64,000 bases of DNA, taken from Clarireedia homoeocarpa (taxonomy: Eukaryota > Ascomycota > Leotiomycetes > Helotiales > Rutstroemiaceae). Position 1 is the stretch's first letter. Every line of letters begins with the position of its first letter. The DNA is taken from the NCBI GenBank assembly GCA_001465935.1, contig LNKV01000027.1:718395-782394 (forward strand), given 5' to 3'. The translations under genes were made by a program, and so were the position numbers. The notes under the pieces were generated by a model. The model saw only the letters and a list, made by a program, of their open reading frames with translations, made no database searches and was not told the DNA's origin. Positions 25,749 to 36,512 of this stretch are shown piece by piece.

Positions 25749-25757
25749 TTATCTGAT
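25749..25757 (-). promoter_or_regulatory. Iron-GATA factor site (reverse) TTATCTGAT
   Basis: An exact reverse match to ATCWGATAA, about 55 bases upstream of the hydratase ATG. Confidence 0.7.
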
Positions 25758-25809
25758 TTGGAGATAGTTTTCTGTCTGCGAGGAATACTCGTACCTACCT
25801 GTCTGAGTG

Positions 25810-26910
25810 ATGGCGCAGAACGAAAACTCAGGACCTGGGGTTGGGTTCGAATATCCTCCTGTGAAGGTCACATGGAACAAACGTGATCTGCTACTTTTCG
25901 CATACAGTGTTGGGTGTACGGCTGATGAACTTCATTTCCTATATGTAAGATGTTGTGTGGTATGCCTTGACACCACTCACCTAACGAGGAATCTAAGAGA
26001 AACATCCAAAGTTTCAACCTTTTCCTACCTATCCCATTGTGCTCTGTACGTACCTAGCATTCTGCCACCTGCTCGAATCTTTCTCTAATTCTCAGAAGCC
26101 TTCCAAACCGAGTCAGAAGACACCACCGATTTCCGCGCCATCGAGAATGCCCTCCCACCGATCCCAGGAGTGCCTCGCTTTTCTCCCTTCGACGGTTTGC
26201 GTTCCTTAAAAATCCTCAAATCCCTCCCATTAACCTCGAAAGACCTACCCAACTCTTCCATCTCCATACACAAGACCGTTCTCGGTGCCTACGACAAAGG
26301 CGATTCCGGCAGCGTTCTTAAAGTTCTTCATCGTCTAATCGATGATACCACTGGAGATGTGCATATCGAAATCGTAGTAACATCTTTCTACATTAGGCGC
26401 GGTAACTGGGGCGGGGCGTGAGGCCCTAAAACTGCCGAAGTCGAAATACCTAGCCGAGAACCAGATGCTGTGGAGAAGGTGCAAACTGGTAATCAGGTGT
26501 CGTTATTGTATAGGTTGAATGGCGATTATAATCCTTTGCATGCGGAGCCGGAGCAAGTGAGAGAGATGGACTTTGGTGGGGTGATATTGCATGGGTTGGT
26601 TGGTTGGAATTTGTCGGCTCATGCGATACTGAAAGTTTGGAGTGGTAGTCATGGGATGAGGATGAAGGAGTTTGAGGTGAGGTTTCGGAGACCGGTTCGT
26701 CCGGGAGATGGTCTGGTGGTGGAGATATGGAAGGGAGAGAGGGTGAGGGAGTATGGGGAGGGGTGGTGGGAGGTGAAGTTTAGGATGAGGAGAGTGGATG
26801 GTGAGGTGGTTTTGAGTGGAGGGAGGGCAGTGGTAAAGTTGGTTGATGGTGAGGTAGAGGGAGGGAATGTGACTATGAAGAAGCAGGAGGCTGTGAAGAG
26901 TAGGCTATGA
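25810..26910 (+). pseudogene. MaoC-type (hot-dog) enoyl-CoA hydratase with peroxisomal SRL tail, broken
   Basis: The fold is that of the MaoC/hydratase 2 family, which hydrates or dehydrates acyl-CoA. Exon 1 (25810-25944) has the VTWNKRDLLLFAYSVG start. The later part has LLYRLNGDYNPLHAEP, the hydratase 2 catalytic motif with Asp and His, followed by GGVILHGL. The last three residues are SRL, a type 1 peroxisomal signal. Two faults are visible: exon 1 cannot be joined in phase to the next exon (from about 26096), and a TGA at 26419-26421 interrupts an otherwise open frame just before GPK. In the cluster it could supply the dehydration step done by SidH elsewhere, though SidH itself is a crotonase-fold enzyme. 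The catalytic half is still well preserved. Confidence 0.78.
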
Positions 26911-27328
26911 ACAGTAAGGGGAACAGAGAAGACTGGATTTTTATCTATTGCATTGACAGGTCATACATCATGATGAAAATGAAGGCTACTTGTCTTGAAT
27001 ATCCTTTTCAATATGGCTTCCTGTGATATAAAAATATGCTTTGATGTGAGACTAAAACCCCGGAAAGCAGAAATATAAGGTGTCGAATCATGCGAAGTCC
27101 GCTGGGAGTACCTCTCAATATTACTGAGTGAATGATAAAATGCTTTTATTCATGATCATTCATAACTGCATATCCTTATGTAAATTTTGGGCCATGAACT
27201 CGTGAAACCAAGGTAAGATAGCTGCAGTAGTAGTATTATTCAACCGCTTGAAATCCTATATCCAACCATGATAGAAATCCAATCATATCTTAGCTTTCTC
27301 CTCATACCCCGACGCACTTGCCCCTAAC
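26911..27328. other. Shared 3' region of convergent genes
   Basis: A+T-rich sequence between the hydratase and acyltransferase stop codons. No feature is seen. Confidence 0.55.
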
Positions 27329-28644
27329 CTATAACTTACTGCCGCCCATTCCAGCATACCTCGCCTGCATATCCCTCACCCTTCTCTCACCCCCACGTTT
27401 CCACCCCTCTCCAAACCCCGCGAAAAATCTCTCCCTCCCCACCCTCACTATTGCACTCCTCTTATGTGCAAAATCCACCCATCTCTCCACCGCAAACCCA
27501 TTCAAGAAATCATACATCAACACCCAATTGTTCGTCGCCTTCGGTTCTCCCACTATATTCATCGTCCTCGACTCATCAAGAAACATATAATGAATCAGAC
27601 TCGCCCACCAAGCCGTCACACGGTGCGGACCGCGGAACGCAGTATCCCCAGCGAGAGAGTGGCGGCCGCGATCGAAAGCAGATGTAGATGTGGGGTGGGA
27701 ACGCGAACCGAGATTATCTTCAGCGGAGTAGTAGATCTCGAAGTAGGCGAAGGGTGTGGTGTCGAAGTAGGCGAGGACGGGGAGGGGTGTGCGGGTCGGA
27801 GATTTGAGCATCGAGGTAGTTACGGTGATGGTCGAGGGAGCCGGATTCATTCCAGCCGGCTGCGACACGGGGGTCGTTTTGCCAGGTGTGGAAGAGGATT
27901 AGGTAGGTTGAATCGTTTGGGTCGAGTGCGCGCATGGAGAAGTGGGATTTGAGATGGGGGATGTAGCGGCTGTAGATGACGGAGCCGGGGGCGGGCTTTG
28001 GGGGGGCGACGGGGGTGGAGGGTTTTGCTGTGGATGAGAGAGTAGGGGTATATTGGGAAGTTGGAGAGCGGGTCAGAATTTGTGAGAAGATTTGGCGTCG
28101 AGGGAGCCCAGACGGGACGGGCACCGAATGGAGAGCCGGCGCCTTGCCAAAAGGTATGTCGTTGGCAGAGTATTTCATTCTCCTTCGCTGCCTTTTTGTC
28201 TGCGGAATCGGGTTTGGGGTGCAAAATGGAAAGACCAACGACTTGGAGGTCGTGAATTAAGTGGTGGGAATTTGCACCGCTCAGTATAAGTCGGAATTAT
28301 TCTTGTTTAGAAGAGAGCGAGAAGAATACGTATATGATGAGCTAAAGCTAGGCAATGGAGGGAGACTCAGAACCAGTCCATTGAACTGTTGCAACTGGGC
28401 TTGCACGTGCGCGCGCCCATTGTGTGTTCGTTCGAGGAGGAACCTCTTCGCCGAATGCGAGGGCTATGAATGCGATATTGAGGTTATGAAGCTCACTGGG
28501 AAGAAGTGAGGTATCTCCTCTTGCGTAATGTAATTGGTAAAACGGTGAAGACGACGAAGTCTTGCGGACCTGATAGTATGTCAAGTAAGGATGTGGAAGT
28601 GCGAGCTCGAGGCCTTCGTAGGGAGGAATTGCTGGATCTGCCAT
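27329..28644 (-). pseudogene. SidF-like siderophore N-acyltransferase with SKL tail, broken
   Basis: The C-terminal half matches the siderophore acyltransferase domain (IucB/MbtK-like): [65 protein letters not shown] and HKRSAI. Such enzymes move an acyl group, anhydromevalonyl for SidF, to N5-hydroxyornithine. The C-terminus is SKL, the canonical peroxisomal signal. From the ATG at 28644 the frame is stopped at 28348-28350 and again six and about 57 bases further on (three stops), then runs on through [17 protein letters not shown]. Frameshifts follow near 28020 and near 27780. All segments are in the right order, so this is a full-length gene that decayed in place, and no active product is possible. 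Confidence 0.87.
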
Positions 28645-29164
28645 TGTGTTTGTATAATGATGTCGCCATCGTAACTGGATTGATCGAAGGCAGTAAGTAA
28701 CTTGGTAGAACGATGACCTGAGCTGACGCGCATTCACATGAAAGACTGAGCTTCAAACTTCCAAAGCTCTAATTGTGGGTCTGTAAGAGCTTTTGACGGA
28801 CTCCATGTGAACGACATTAGCCAGTACTTCGTGTTTCCACTTCAACCATTAAGATCCTCAACTTCGGAGGTGGCGAGGGACCGTCGAATCCAGCACTAGG
28901 ATCAACATCCACCAGCCCACACCGTCATTTTACCTACTGCACAACTACATATTTCCACAATTCTTCGCTCGCCAAGCAACACATATACAGGAGGCCCCCA
29001 ATTCCATCTGATAACCAAAGTTTTCCCGTGCCAGCATACCCCTCCCATTCCATATCCCCTCCCCTTAATCTATCTATGCCTAATGCAGTCCGAGCCTCCG
29101 AAATGAAATCACCTCATACCCACAGCAAACCATACCACAAGAGTCAGCTCAAGGGATAAAAACG

Positions 29165-29173
29165 TTATCAGAT
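29165..29173 (-). promoter_or_regulatory. Iron-GATA factor site (reverse) TTATCAGAT
   Basis: An exact reverse match to ATCWGATAA, about 520 bases upstream of the acyltransferase ATG. Confidence 0.7.
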
Positions 29174-29203
29174 CATGCAATTACCCACAAACGAAGAAAA
29201 TTT

Positions 29204-29212
29204 TTATCTGAT
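29204..29212 (-). promoter_or_regulatory. Iron-GATA factor site (reverse) TTATCTGAT
   Basis: An exact reverse match, 39 bases from the previous site; paired sites are common in siderophore promoters. Confidence 0.7.
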
Positions 29213-29916
29213 CGAACTAATGCAGAGATGACGATTCTGACGCGTAGTTGAGTTGTGGTGGGGTACTGCGTCGTTCGTCTAGAATTGCCGGCCGATTTCA
29301 GGAAAAGGTGGGGGGGGTCGGGTCGCTTGATAGGGGGGCACCTGGGTTAGGCGGAAGTGCAGGGATCACAGGGGTAAGGGGATGTGGTGGAGAATGGATG
29401 GGTACTGTAGATAAGATGCATGGAGGATTTATCCGTGAGCTTTTGTATTTTGAGTTCATGCGATGAGGTCGTCGTGCGTTGTGCTGCGCAGGAAAACATG
29501 TAGTCTAGGCTTGTCTAGGTCCTATGTAGAACACAAATCCGTGCAGAATCATGTTGACTATTGATTTACTAGCAATGCGACATGCATTCTCCATCTTGTT
29601 GATGGTCTGCCGTCCTCAAAGGGCGAAAAAATCGCATTCGAAGAGTATCGCATATTCAAAACCAAGAGTATCAGAGAAGACAGTATGAGAGTCATTTCGG
29701 TTTCAGGTTCAACGAAAGAGATATCAAATTCTATCCAAACCCAATTCATCCGTCTGTCTCGCCGTATTCTACGCCCTTGCTAAACACCAAGTTACTCACT
29801 CCCAGCTCCTTACCATAGCCAATCATCTACAAGACAGCTCTGAGCATCCTCCTTTCTTCTTCCTTCTCCCATTTAGATAGTAGATTATCACTTTCCCTTG
29901 CCATTGTTGCGAGGTT

Positions 29917-30648
29917 CTATGTTGTGAACAAAGTCAACTTCCATCCTATGGCCTGTCGTATAGGAATCACAAGTACTTTAAAATAAATAAAGAGATGTTC
30001 CAAACTCACCAATTCGTTCTGCCCAGCACCCTCACAAGCTCTCTTTACACTCTCCAGCACCTCCATCATTAGATTCGCTTCTTCCTGTCCCGCACACATG
30101 ACTCTACAACCTCTAATCACCACCTCCTCACCACCGTTCAATCTCACAAAAACATCAACACCCCTCCTATTCCTCCTCTCCCTCATCCCCTCCAAATCAC
30201 CCATTAAGAACTGCACTCCACCCACCCCCATCTCACTCTCCTTCACCATCGCTTCCGCACACCACTTAATATACTCCTTCCACTCATTTCCCCGCGGCCT
30301 CATACCCTCCTGTCCCATACTCATCCATCCCGCCAACTTCCCCTCCTCTGCAAGAAAGTTAAGATACGTATATTTACTCGTAGGATCAATTCCCGTCGCC
30401 AAGTCCTCTAGAAAGCTGCCCCCAATATCTTGTGCTAGGATGTCCTCCCAGGAAGAAGACTCCGAGGGAAGAAGAAATAAGATATTAAGATTGAGTCGCG
30501 AAGCACGAATCGAAGCAGCGATAGCGAGACTTAGTGATCCGATGGAGAATGCAGGGATGATTGTATCGTAAGTATTGAGCAGAGGTGAATGAGGTTGTGG
30601 CCGAGGCACGGAGGGTGAAGAGACAGGAATGGGTATTTGGAGGGACAT
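29917..30648 (-). pseudogene. L-ornithine N5-monooxygenase (SidA-like) remnant
   Basis: SidA-type enzymes hydroxylate ornithine at N5, the first step of hydroxamate siderophore synthesis, using FAD and NADPH. The frame (about 224 residues with an intron at 30009-29953) keeps the order of the N-terminal SidA half: a first beta strand followed by SLAIAASI, an LEDLATGIDPTSKYTYLNFL stretch like the conserved DLATLRDP...FTFLNYL, and a Trp-Cys helix (EYIKWCAEAM). The FAD glycine motif (GxGPAS) reads AFSIGS, so FAD binding is doubtful. After residue about 180 the frame seems to jump toward an AGQ-helix and then ends, so the NADPH domain and the C-terminal half are missing. The frame itself has no stop, so a short non-functional protein could still be made. 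Confidence 0.68.
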
Positions 30649-31088
30649 GTTTGCTTGAGTGTTCGTTGATGCTTGTTAAGACTGTAGACGGTTTGGTTTG
30701 AATCTGCGGCGAAGATGTATCTCGAGTCCAGTACACAAAGCAACAGAGACGAACTCTCCAAACTAGAAAGCGATCAGTATCTCACAAAGGAAGACCAAGA
30801 TCCCAAAATCATAACATACTTTGTGAAAAGCTGTCTAGAACCAAGCACTCAGTACGGGAGGACCGAGAATCAACTCAGTGAACCTGGATAGAGAAACAAT
30901 CACTTAGGCAATACAAGATCTGGCGGTATGCAGTACGTGTAAGTAGATCCTTTGATCTTCATATTCAACCCCGTGTTTCTTCTTTCCAGGCAGAATTCCT
31001 AACTTCATGTTTCTCCCTATCTATACCCCTTTACGAAAAGCGATACTCACACACCCCCAGCTTTCCAAAAGGCAATTGCAAAAATCAT

Positions 31089-31097
31089 ATCAGATAA
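31089..31097 (+). promoter_or_regulatory. Iron-GATA factor site ATCAGATAA
   Basis: An exact match to ATCWGATAA, about 440 bases upstream of the SidA-like ATG; it overlaps a following ATCAGAT. Confidence 0.7.
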
Positions 31098-31199
31098 TCA
31101 GATGCAAGAAAGTCGCTTCTTGCTTTTCCTCTCCGTTCTCGGTCTACTACTTACTTACTCGCCGAACCGAAAGCCAAAGCATCGATGGACAAGAAAACT

Positions 31200-31208
31200 T
31201 TATCAGAT
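31200..31208 (-). promoter_or_regulatory. Iron-GATA factor site (reverse) TTATCAGAT
   Basis: An exact reverse match to ATCWGATAA in the same promoter region. Confidence 0.7.
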
Positions 31209-31290
31209 CGAAAATCTCCTTGCTTTGTGCTGCTGCAGAACCTTGAGGTTTCGGTGCTTGGCAGACGTGGGTGTAGTGGGGTAAATTAGG

Positions 31291-31299
31291 TTATCAGAT
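31291..31299 (-). promoter_or_regulatory. Iron-GATA factor site (reverse) TTATCAGAT
   Basis: An exact reverse match to ATCWGATAA, about 650 bases upstream of the SidA-like ATG. Confidence 0.7.
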
Positions 31300-31776
31300 T
31301 GAAAATCGGTAGGATGCAAAAGCAAGGGTAGCTATAGTAAATGCAAGAGGAAAAATTGGTCGGGGTGGTGCTTCTGCGGTGTGATCTCATTGATGTGCAT
31401 TGGAAAGTTTAAGAAGTTTTGAGTCAGGGTTAAGCGGGCCTTTCCTTTTGCAGGAGGAGAAAGCAGCAGAATTAGTTGGGAGGATTTGGTAAGAATGTGG
31501 TACATATGAGAGTACGAAACAGATGTACAGAGGGATATGTCAGCTGTAGAAGGTTCAAATACAAGGAGTTCGTAGCATGATGCGTAAGATTATAGTCTGA
31601 AGTTGTTTGAAGACGATAAACAATTCACTAAATGAAATGAAACACCAACTTCACTGAACTATTATCTAAAAACTATACTTTTCCATGAACTAAATTAAAC
31701 GTCAACTGGTAGATAGACTCCTACCAGAATGCTGCAGACATGAAATGAATGAGATCCAGACACTGGGCATCACCTA

Positions 31777-34700
31777 TCATAAGGTCTGATGCGCAGCATT
31801 AGCCCTATAGCTCTCATTCCTCTCCACCAGCTCCTCATGCCGCCCAGCATCCACACATCTCCCTTCCTCAATGACAAATATCCTCTCCGCCCTTCTGATA
31901 GTTCTCAATCGATGCGCAATCGCAATGACTGTAATACCACTCGCCATCTTCTCCAGTGCTTCTTCGAATAGCTTCTCTGATTCTGCATCCAATGCTGATG
32001 TAGATTCATCGAGAAGTAGTAATCTAGGTTTACGTAGAAATGCCCTTGCGATTGAAAGACGCTGTAGTTGACCACCAGAAAATTGACCTCCATTCGAGCC
32101 ACACGGTGTATTGTAACCTTCTGGGAGGGAAATGATGGTATCGTGGATATTGGCCAGCTTGCATGCTTCTTCGATCTCGACTGTCGACGGGGTATGACCT
32201 GGCCGAGCACCGAGCTCGAGATTGAAACGTATGGTACCATCAAATAGGACGCTTTCTTGCGGTACGAGAGCGATGTCATCGCGGAAAGATGTGCCTTCTA
32301 GTTTAGAGATATCTCGCTTGTCGATCTCAACAGAGCCGGCACTGGGTGTGTAGAAACGTTCGAGGAGGGCGATGATGGTTGATTTGCCAGCTCCGCTACG
32401 TCCTACCAGAGCACAAAATGCACCGGGCTGAATGGAAATATCAAGGCCTCGAAGGACTTCAATGTCGGGCCTGGCGGGGTAGGAAAAGTGAACGTCGGTG
32501 AACTTGATAGACAGCCCACCTTTACCGCTCGGAAGGTTTTCTGAGAGACCTTGGGATGATTCGAGATCATTTGGTTGATTATTTTCTGTGGCGAGGTTCT
32601 TTTCTGGTCCTATGTCAATAAGATCTAGGACTCTGGCTGCTGATACGCCAGCTTTGGAGATGTCAGGTGCGAGGGAGAACATTTGACCACAGAGTTGAGC
32701 ACTAAAGAGTAGAGCTGGAAGGACAGTGAAGAATTGCATCTGGCTGTATCTTCCTTCGGAAACATTCCTTGCTCCCCACCAATATGCTAAGGCGTAAACT
32801 AAGTTACTCATACTGTAAGCCATAGCGAGCCAAAAATTACCGTAAGCGATTGTTTTCAAAGTCTCTCTGTATGGTGCTTTCAATGATCGATTGAACACCT
32901 GGATGGTTTCTTCTTCCAAAGAAAAGATTGCGACAGTCTTGATTGCTTCAACAGCTTCGATCGCGATGCTGACAGAATGGGCAAAGGCTTTCGCATGCCG
33001 TTCATGAAACCTAGCGAGCACATTCAGACGTAGGAAGCCTGATGCAAGAAGAACCGGTACGCAGGCCAGCAGAACAATGGTGATTCTCCATGCCACAATA
33101 TGGGCGAGGATTATTCCCGAAATCATCGACACGATGATAGAAAGCATAACGCCTAGAATCGTACCAGTGATACCACTTAGTGCATTCGCGTCACTGCTGA
33201 TATAAGAAATAAGAGCACCCGGACTTCGCCCTTCGGATTCGTGCCATTGGATGTCTTGTGAAAACAAAGATTTCAGAGCCAGCACGCGTACACGGTATAG
33301 TAGTTTCTCAGAAACACGACCGAAAGAGGACGCGCTTATGAAGTTGGCGAAAAATTCGGCTCCTGCTAACATGAAGAAAAGTCCTCCGTATAGATTCCCA
33401 TTATGACGGATTCTTCCAGCGCCAAGACACGGACTGAGACTGCTAACGGTGTGACCAAATATGACAGCTTCACCAGAGTAAGATCCTCCTACAACAACTG
33501 CACCTGCAATGCCAAAGAACACGTAGAGTAGATGTGGTCTAGCCATAGAAAGAATCCCGAAGAATGTTGAAGTAAGTGATCTTTTGGTGGTGGCAGCTTT
33601 TTCATCCTTCTCCGTAAGATTTCCTTTGGGTGTACTTTGTTTGATAGATGATGTAACATCTTCAGGGGCTTCTAATGACTTGATTTTGGTGAAATCCTAG
33701 AACGATTAGCAATCTATAATCAACAAAGTTATTGGAGAAGCTCACTGCATGGCCGGTTTTCTCTTGTAGTATATCATCATCATCAATCGAAGACTCCGTT
33801 TCAATTTCAGATATTGGCCTATCCGAAGGCACAAGGGTCTGGAGTCGAACTAAATTTGCGAAAGCACCATCTCTCGATATTAAATCAGAGTATGTGCCCT
33901 GCTCTAAAATCTCTCCGTGGTCCATGACAACGATATTATCTGCATTTTTGATAGTGGAAAGCCGGTGCGCGATCGAAATCGTGGTTCTGCCATCAGAAAC
34001 TCTGTCCAGAGCGCTCTGGATCAGGTGCTCACTGACAGAGTCAAGCGAAGCTGTGGCTTCATCAAGCAACAGAATAGATGGACTACGAACGATGGCCCGA
34101 GCGAGCGCCACACGTTGTTTCTGACCACCACTTAGTCGGTTTCCTCCCGGGCCAGCCATTGTCGCAAGTCCATACTGGAGACGGTCTATGAAGGAAAGAG
34201 CATCAGCTTCTGCTGCCGCATCGCGAACGAGTTGAACAATCTTTTGTACGTCAGTCGAACTAGCAGAGATTGCTTGCTCAGAGTTAGCTCCTTCGCGAAT
34301 TGCGTGTGCCAGATCCGGTAAGCTAGCATCTAGTAATGCGCCTCGAAGTTTCACATGTTCCAGTAATGGAGAGTTGACCAAACCATATGCGATGTTCTCC
34401 AGAATTGACCTATCGAGCAGAGTAGAGTTTTGTGCCACCGTTCCAATAAAACTCCTCACACATCGAACATTGATATCTCGTAGATTTCGCCCACTGAGAT
34501 AAACGTCGCCTTGAACTGGATCATAAAGTCGCTGAACCAGAGCTGCCACTGTTGATTTCCCACTACCTGAAAGCCCAACCATTGCCGTGTGCTTATTTGC
34601 CGGAATTGTCAACGAAAAACTCTTGAGCACCTCGACTTCGGGTCGTGAAGGATACGCGAATGCAACGTTCTCAAATCTGAGATCTCCTGGCAGCGTAGAA

Positions 34701-35870
34701 AAAGTTTCACCCTCGCTTGTCGTACCATCGATCTCTGATTTTCGATGGATGGTTGCGACAAGCTTTTCGAATGCGCTACTTGCAGCGGCGAAGATTTGCA
34801 TGAACGGTGCGATTTGACTGACGATGAAAGAAGCTATCGATATATTAGTATCAGGATTTCACCTTTAGATAACCTGAAGGCCACTTACAATCAACGAGGA
34901 GGAAGATTACTGTATACACGGCTCCTACGGTCGTACTGGAACCATTGGCGGCGACCGAGTTGGCAATTTCACGACTTCCTTGCCAGAAAGCGAGGGCATT
35001 AGCTGAGTATGCAATGAAATAAAAACAACCAAGTTGAACAGAAGCCACGAATGCCTTCTTCATTCCTTCTTTCTGTGCAGACCCAATGTGTTTTGCATAA
35101 ACAGCCTCTAGTCTCGAGCCTGCCCCCATTGCCTGGACAAGAGGCATATTCGAGAGTGCCGCGGAAGCAATAGCTGTGGCAGCTGCTACATGATCGGATA
35201 CTCTACTGGCATATTTCTGGGTGAAATGTCCTCCGACAAGTGCCATTAATAGATATGCCGGTGCCAGTGAGATGAGCATGCCAGCCAAACTTGCGCTTTT
35301 GATGAAAGCCACCACATAGGATGCCACAAAATACGAAATGCTGGAAATGAAGATTCCAACTTTCTCCGAGGTACCCGTTTGAATGGTTTGAAGGTCAACA
35401 TCTAGTCGAGAAGCAACTTCACCAGATGGTAGTTTGTCAAAAAATGCAACTTCTTGTCGTAATAATACATCGAGGTACGTTTTTCGAAGTCGTCTCACTA
35501 AACGCTCGCCTAGCAAACTCCAACAACTAGTATGTAGATAAATCAACACAAAGTTGGCAATGGCAACGTATATAACATCGAGGACTTTTGTTCGCACGCC
35601 GTTTGTGATTGATGAGATGTCAGTTGCTGCGGTCGAACATGATGTCGAATTAAGGTCGTCCACCAATTGACCAAAGAGAATACCGAGGATGGGGAAGGGA
35701 ATACCCGAAGCTATCGAACTGATGAATCCAACAATGAGTAGAACATAATCAAGAACTTCGGGACCGCTGGACAGCAATAGACGTAGATACTGTCCCGATT
35801 GTTTACCACCACTTAAGAGTTTACCTGGAAAAGCAACAAACTTCTCCTTCACCACCTGGGGTTTTGACAT
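31777..35870 (-). CDS. ABC-B (MDR-type) full transporter, intact
   Basis: This is a full ABC exporter (TMD-NBD-TMD-NBD) in the plasma membrane. Three exons, 35870-34889, 34833-33746 and 33696-31777, give 1,329 residues, the normal size. NBD1 has GLSGSGKST (Walker A), LSGGQKQRVALARA (signature) and ILLLDEATASLD (Walker B). NBD2 has GRSGAGKST, FSGGQLQRLSIARA and LLLLDESTSALD. Both transmembrane blocks are complete and introns join in phase. The ATG at 35870 begins MSKPQVVKEKF; the frame upstream has no ATG. It sits between the SidA-like remnant and the divergent NRPS, as ABC genes do in fungal siderophore clusters, so export or vacuolar traffic of the siderophore is a fair inference. It is the only undamaged gene of the cluster. 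Confidence 0.93.
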
Positions 35871-36330
35871 GACTGCAGCAAGCGCCAACGAATGTTGCAA
35901 AATTGGTGAAGGTACCAATTCAGATCATACGATCGGATAAGATGCGAAGCTTCCCCTTGGGAAGGCCGGTAGACTGTTGACTCCATGACTAGCAAATTGA
36001 TCAACTGCCGGGAGAACTTCCTGTTACAAAAAAGAATTCACAAGAGGCTAGAAGCGGTGGAGGTGTAAACAGGGTGTTTTCGAGTCGCAATTTGAGTCGT
36101 GCTGTATAGATCCACACCTGCATCTGTACCTGTCCGAGCTGCCCTTGCGCATGCGCCTGCACAGTAAGTCATTGATGGGCAGTTCATGAACCGGCAATCG
36201 ACCAGGGCCCAATGGTTAGTCCCGCCTCAGCGCTTCGCACCGGTCTTCGGACGACGGGTCTTCGCAGTCTTGTGGGTGAGCTTCATTCCCTTTTTAACCG
36301 TAGCGTCATCAGATTAGATGAAATGAGACC

Positions 36331-36339
36331 ATCTGATAA
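36331..36339 (+). promoter_or_regulatory. Iron-GATA factor site ATCTGATAA
   Basis: An exact match to ATCWGATAA in the shared ABC/NRPS promoter, 461 bases from the ABC ATG. Confidence 0.75.
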
Positions 36340-36503
36340 GATCAACGTGGCATCTTGAAGGGTTTTCTCGTCTAGTAAACGGGTGGCTGTGAAAATGGAC
36401 AGGGTGCGACTTGAAGAGAGAGAAGCCAAGAGGCAAGGAATGATGCGAGTGTGTCATGGATAGAGAAGCTCTTCATCAGGATTTCTCAGTCACAGATTAG
36501 ATG

Positions 36504-36512
36504 ATCTGATAA
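36504..36512 (+). promoter_or_regulatory. Iron-GATA factor site ATCTGATAA
   Basis: The second exact match in the shared promoter; both sites sit in a similar context (agat before, aag or gat after). Confidence 0.75.

Larger units (their letters stand above)
24742..25809. other. Divergent promoter region of ligase and hydratase genes
   Basis: No gene is supported. The region separates two divergently read cluster genes and carries three exact ATCWGATAA motifs (24813, 25540, 25749). Overlapping frames at 25061-25462 are out of keeping with any family. Confidence 0.7.
28645..29916. other. Promoter region of the acyltransferase; no gene
   Basis: No gene is supported in 1.3 kb. Two ATCWGATAA sites lie at 29165 and 29204. 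Polypurine and polypyrimidine tracts occur around 28970-29060. Confidence 0.6.
30649..31776. other. Promoter region of the monooxygenase remnant; no gene
   Basis: No gene is supported. Three ATCWGATAA sites occur at 31089, 31200 and 31291. The right end is the 3' region of the ABC transporter. Confidence 0.65.

Noticed and set aside
26419..26421. Programmed stop-codon readthrough in the hydratase (as used for hidden peroxisomal signals)
   Set aside because: The known readthrough context is TGA followed by CTA near the natural end; here TGA is followed by GGC, in mid-protein, and a splice-phase fault is also present.
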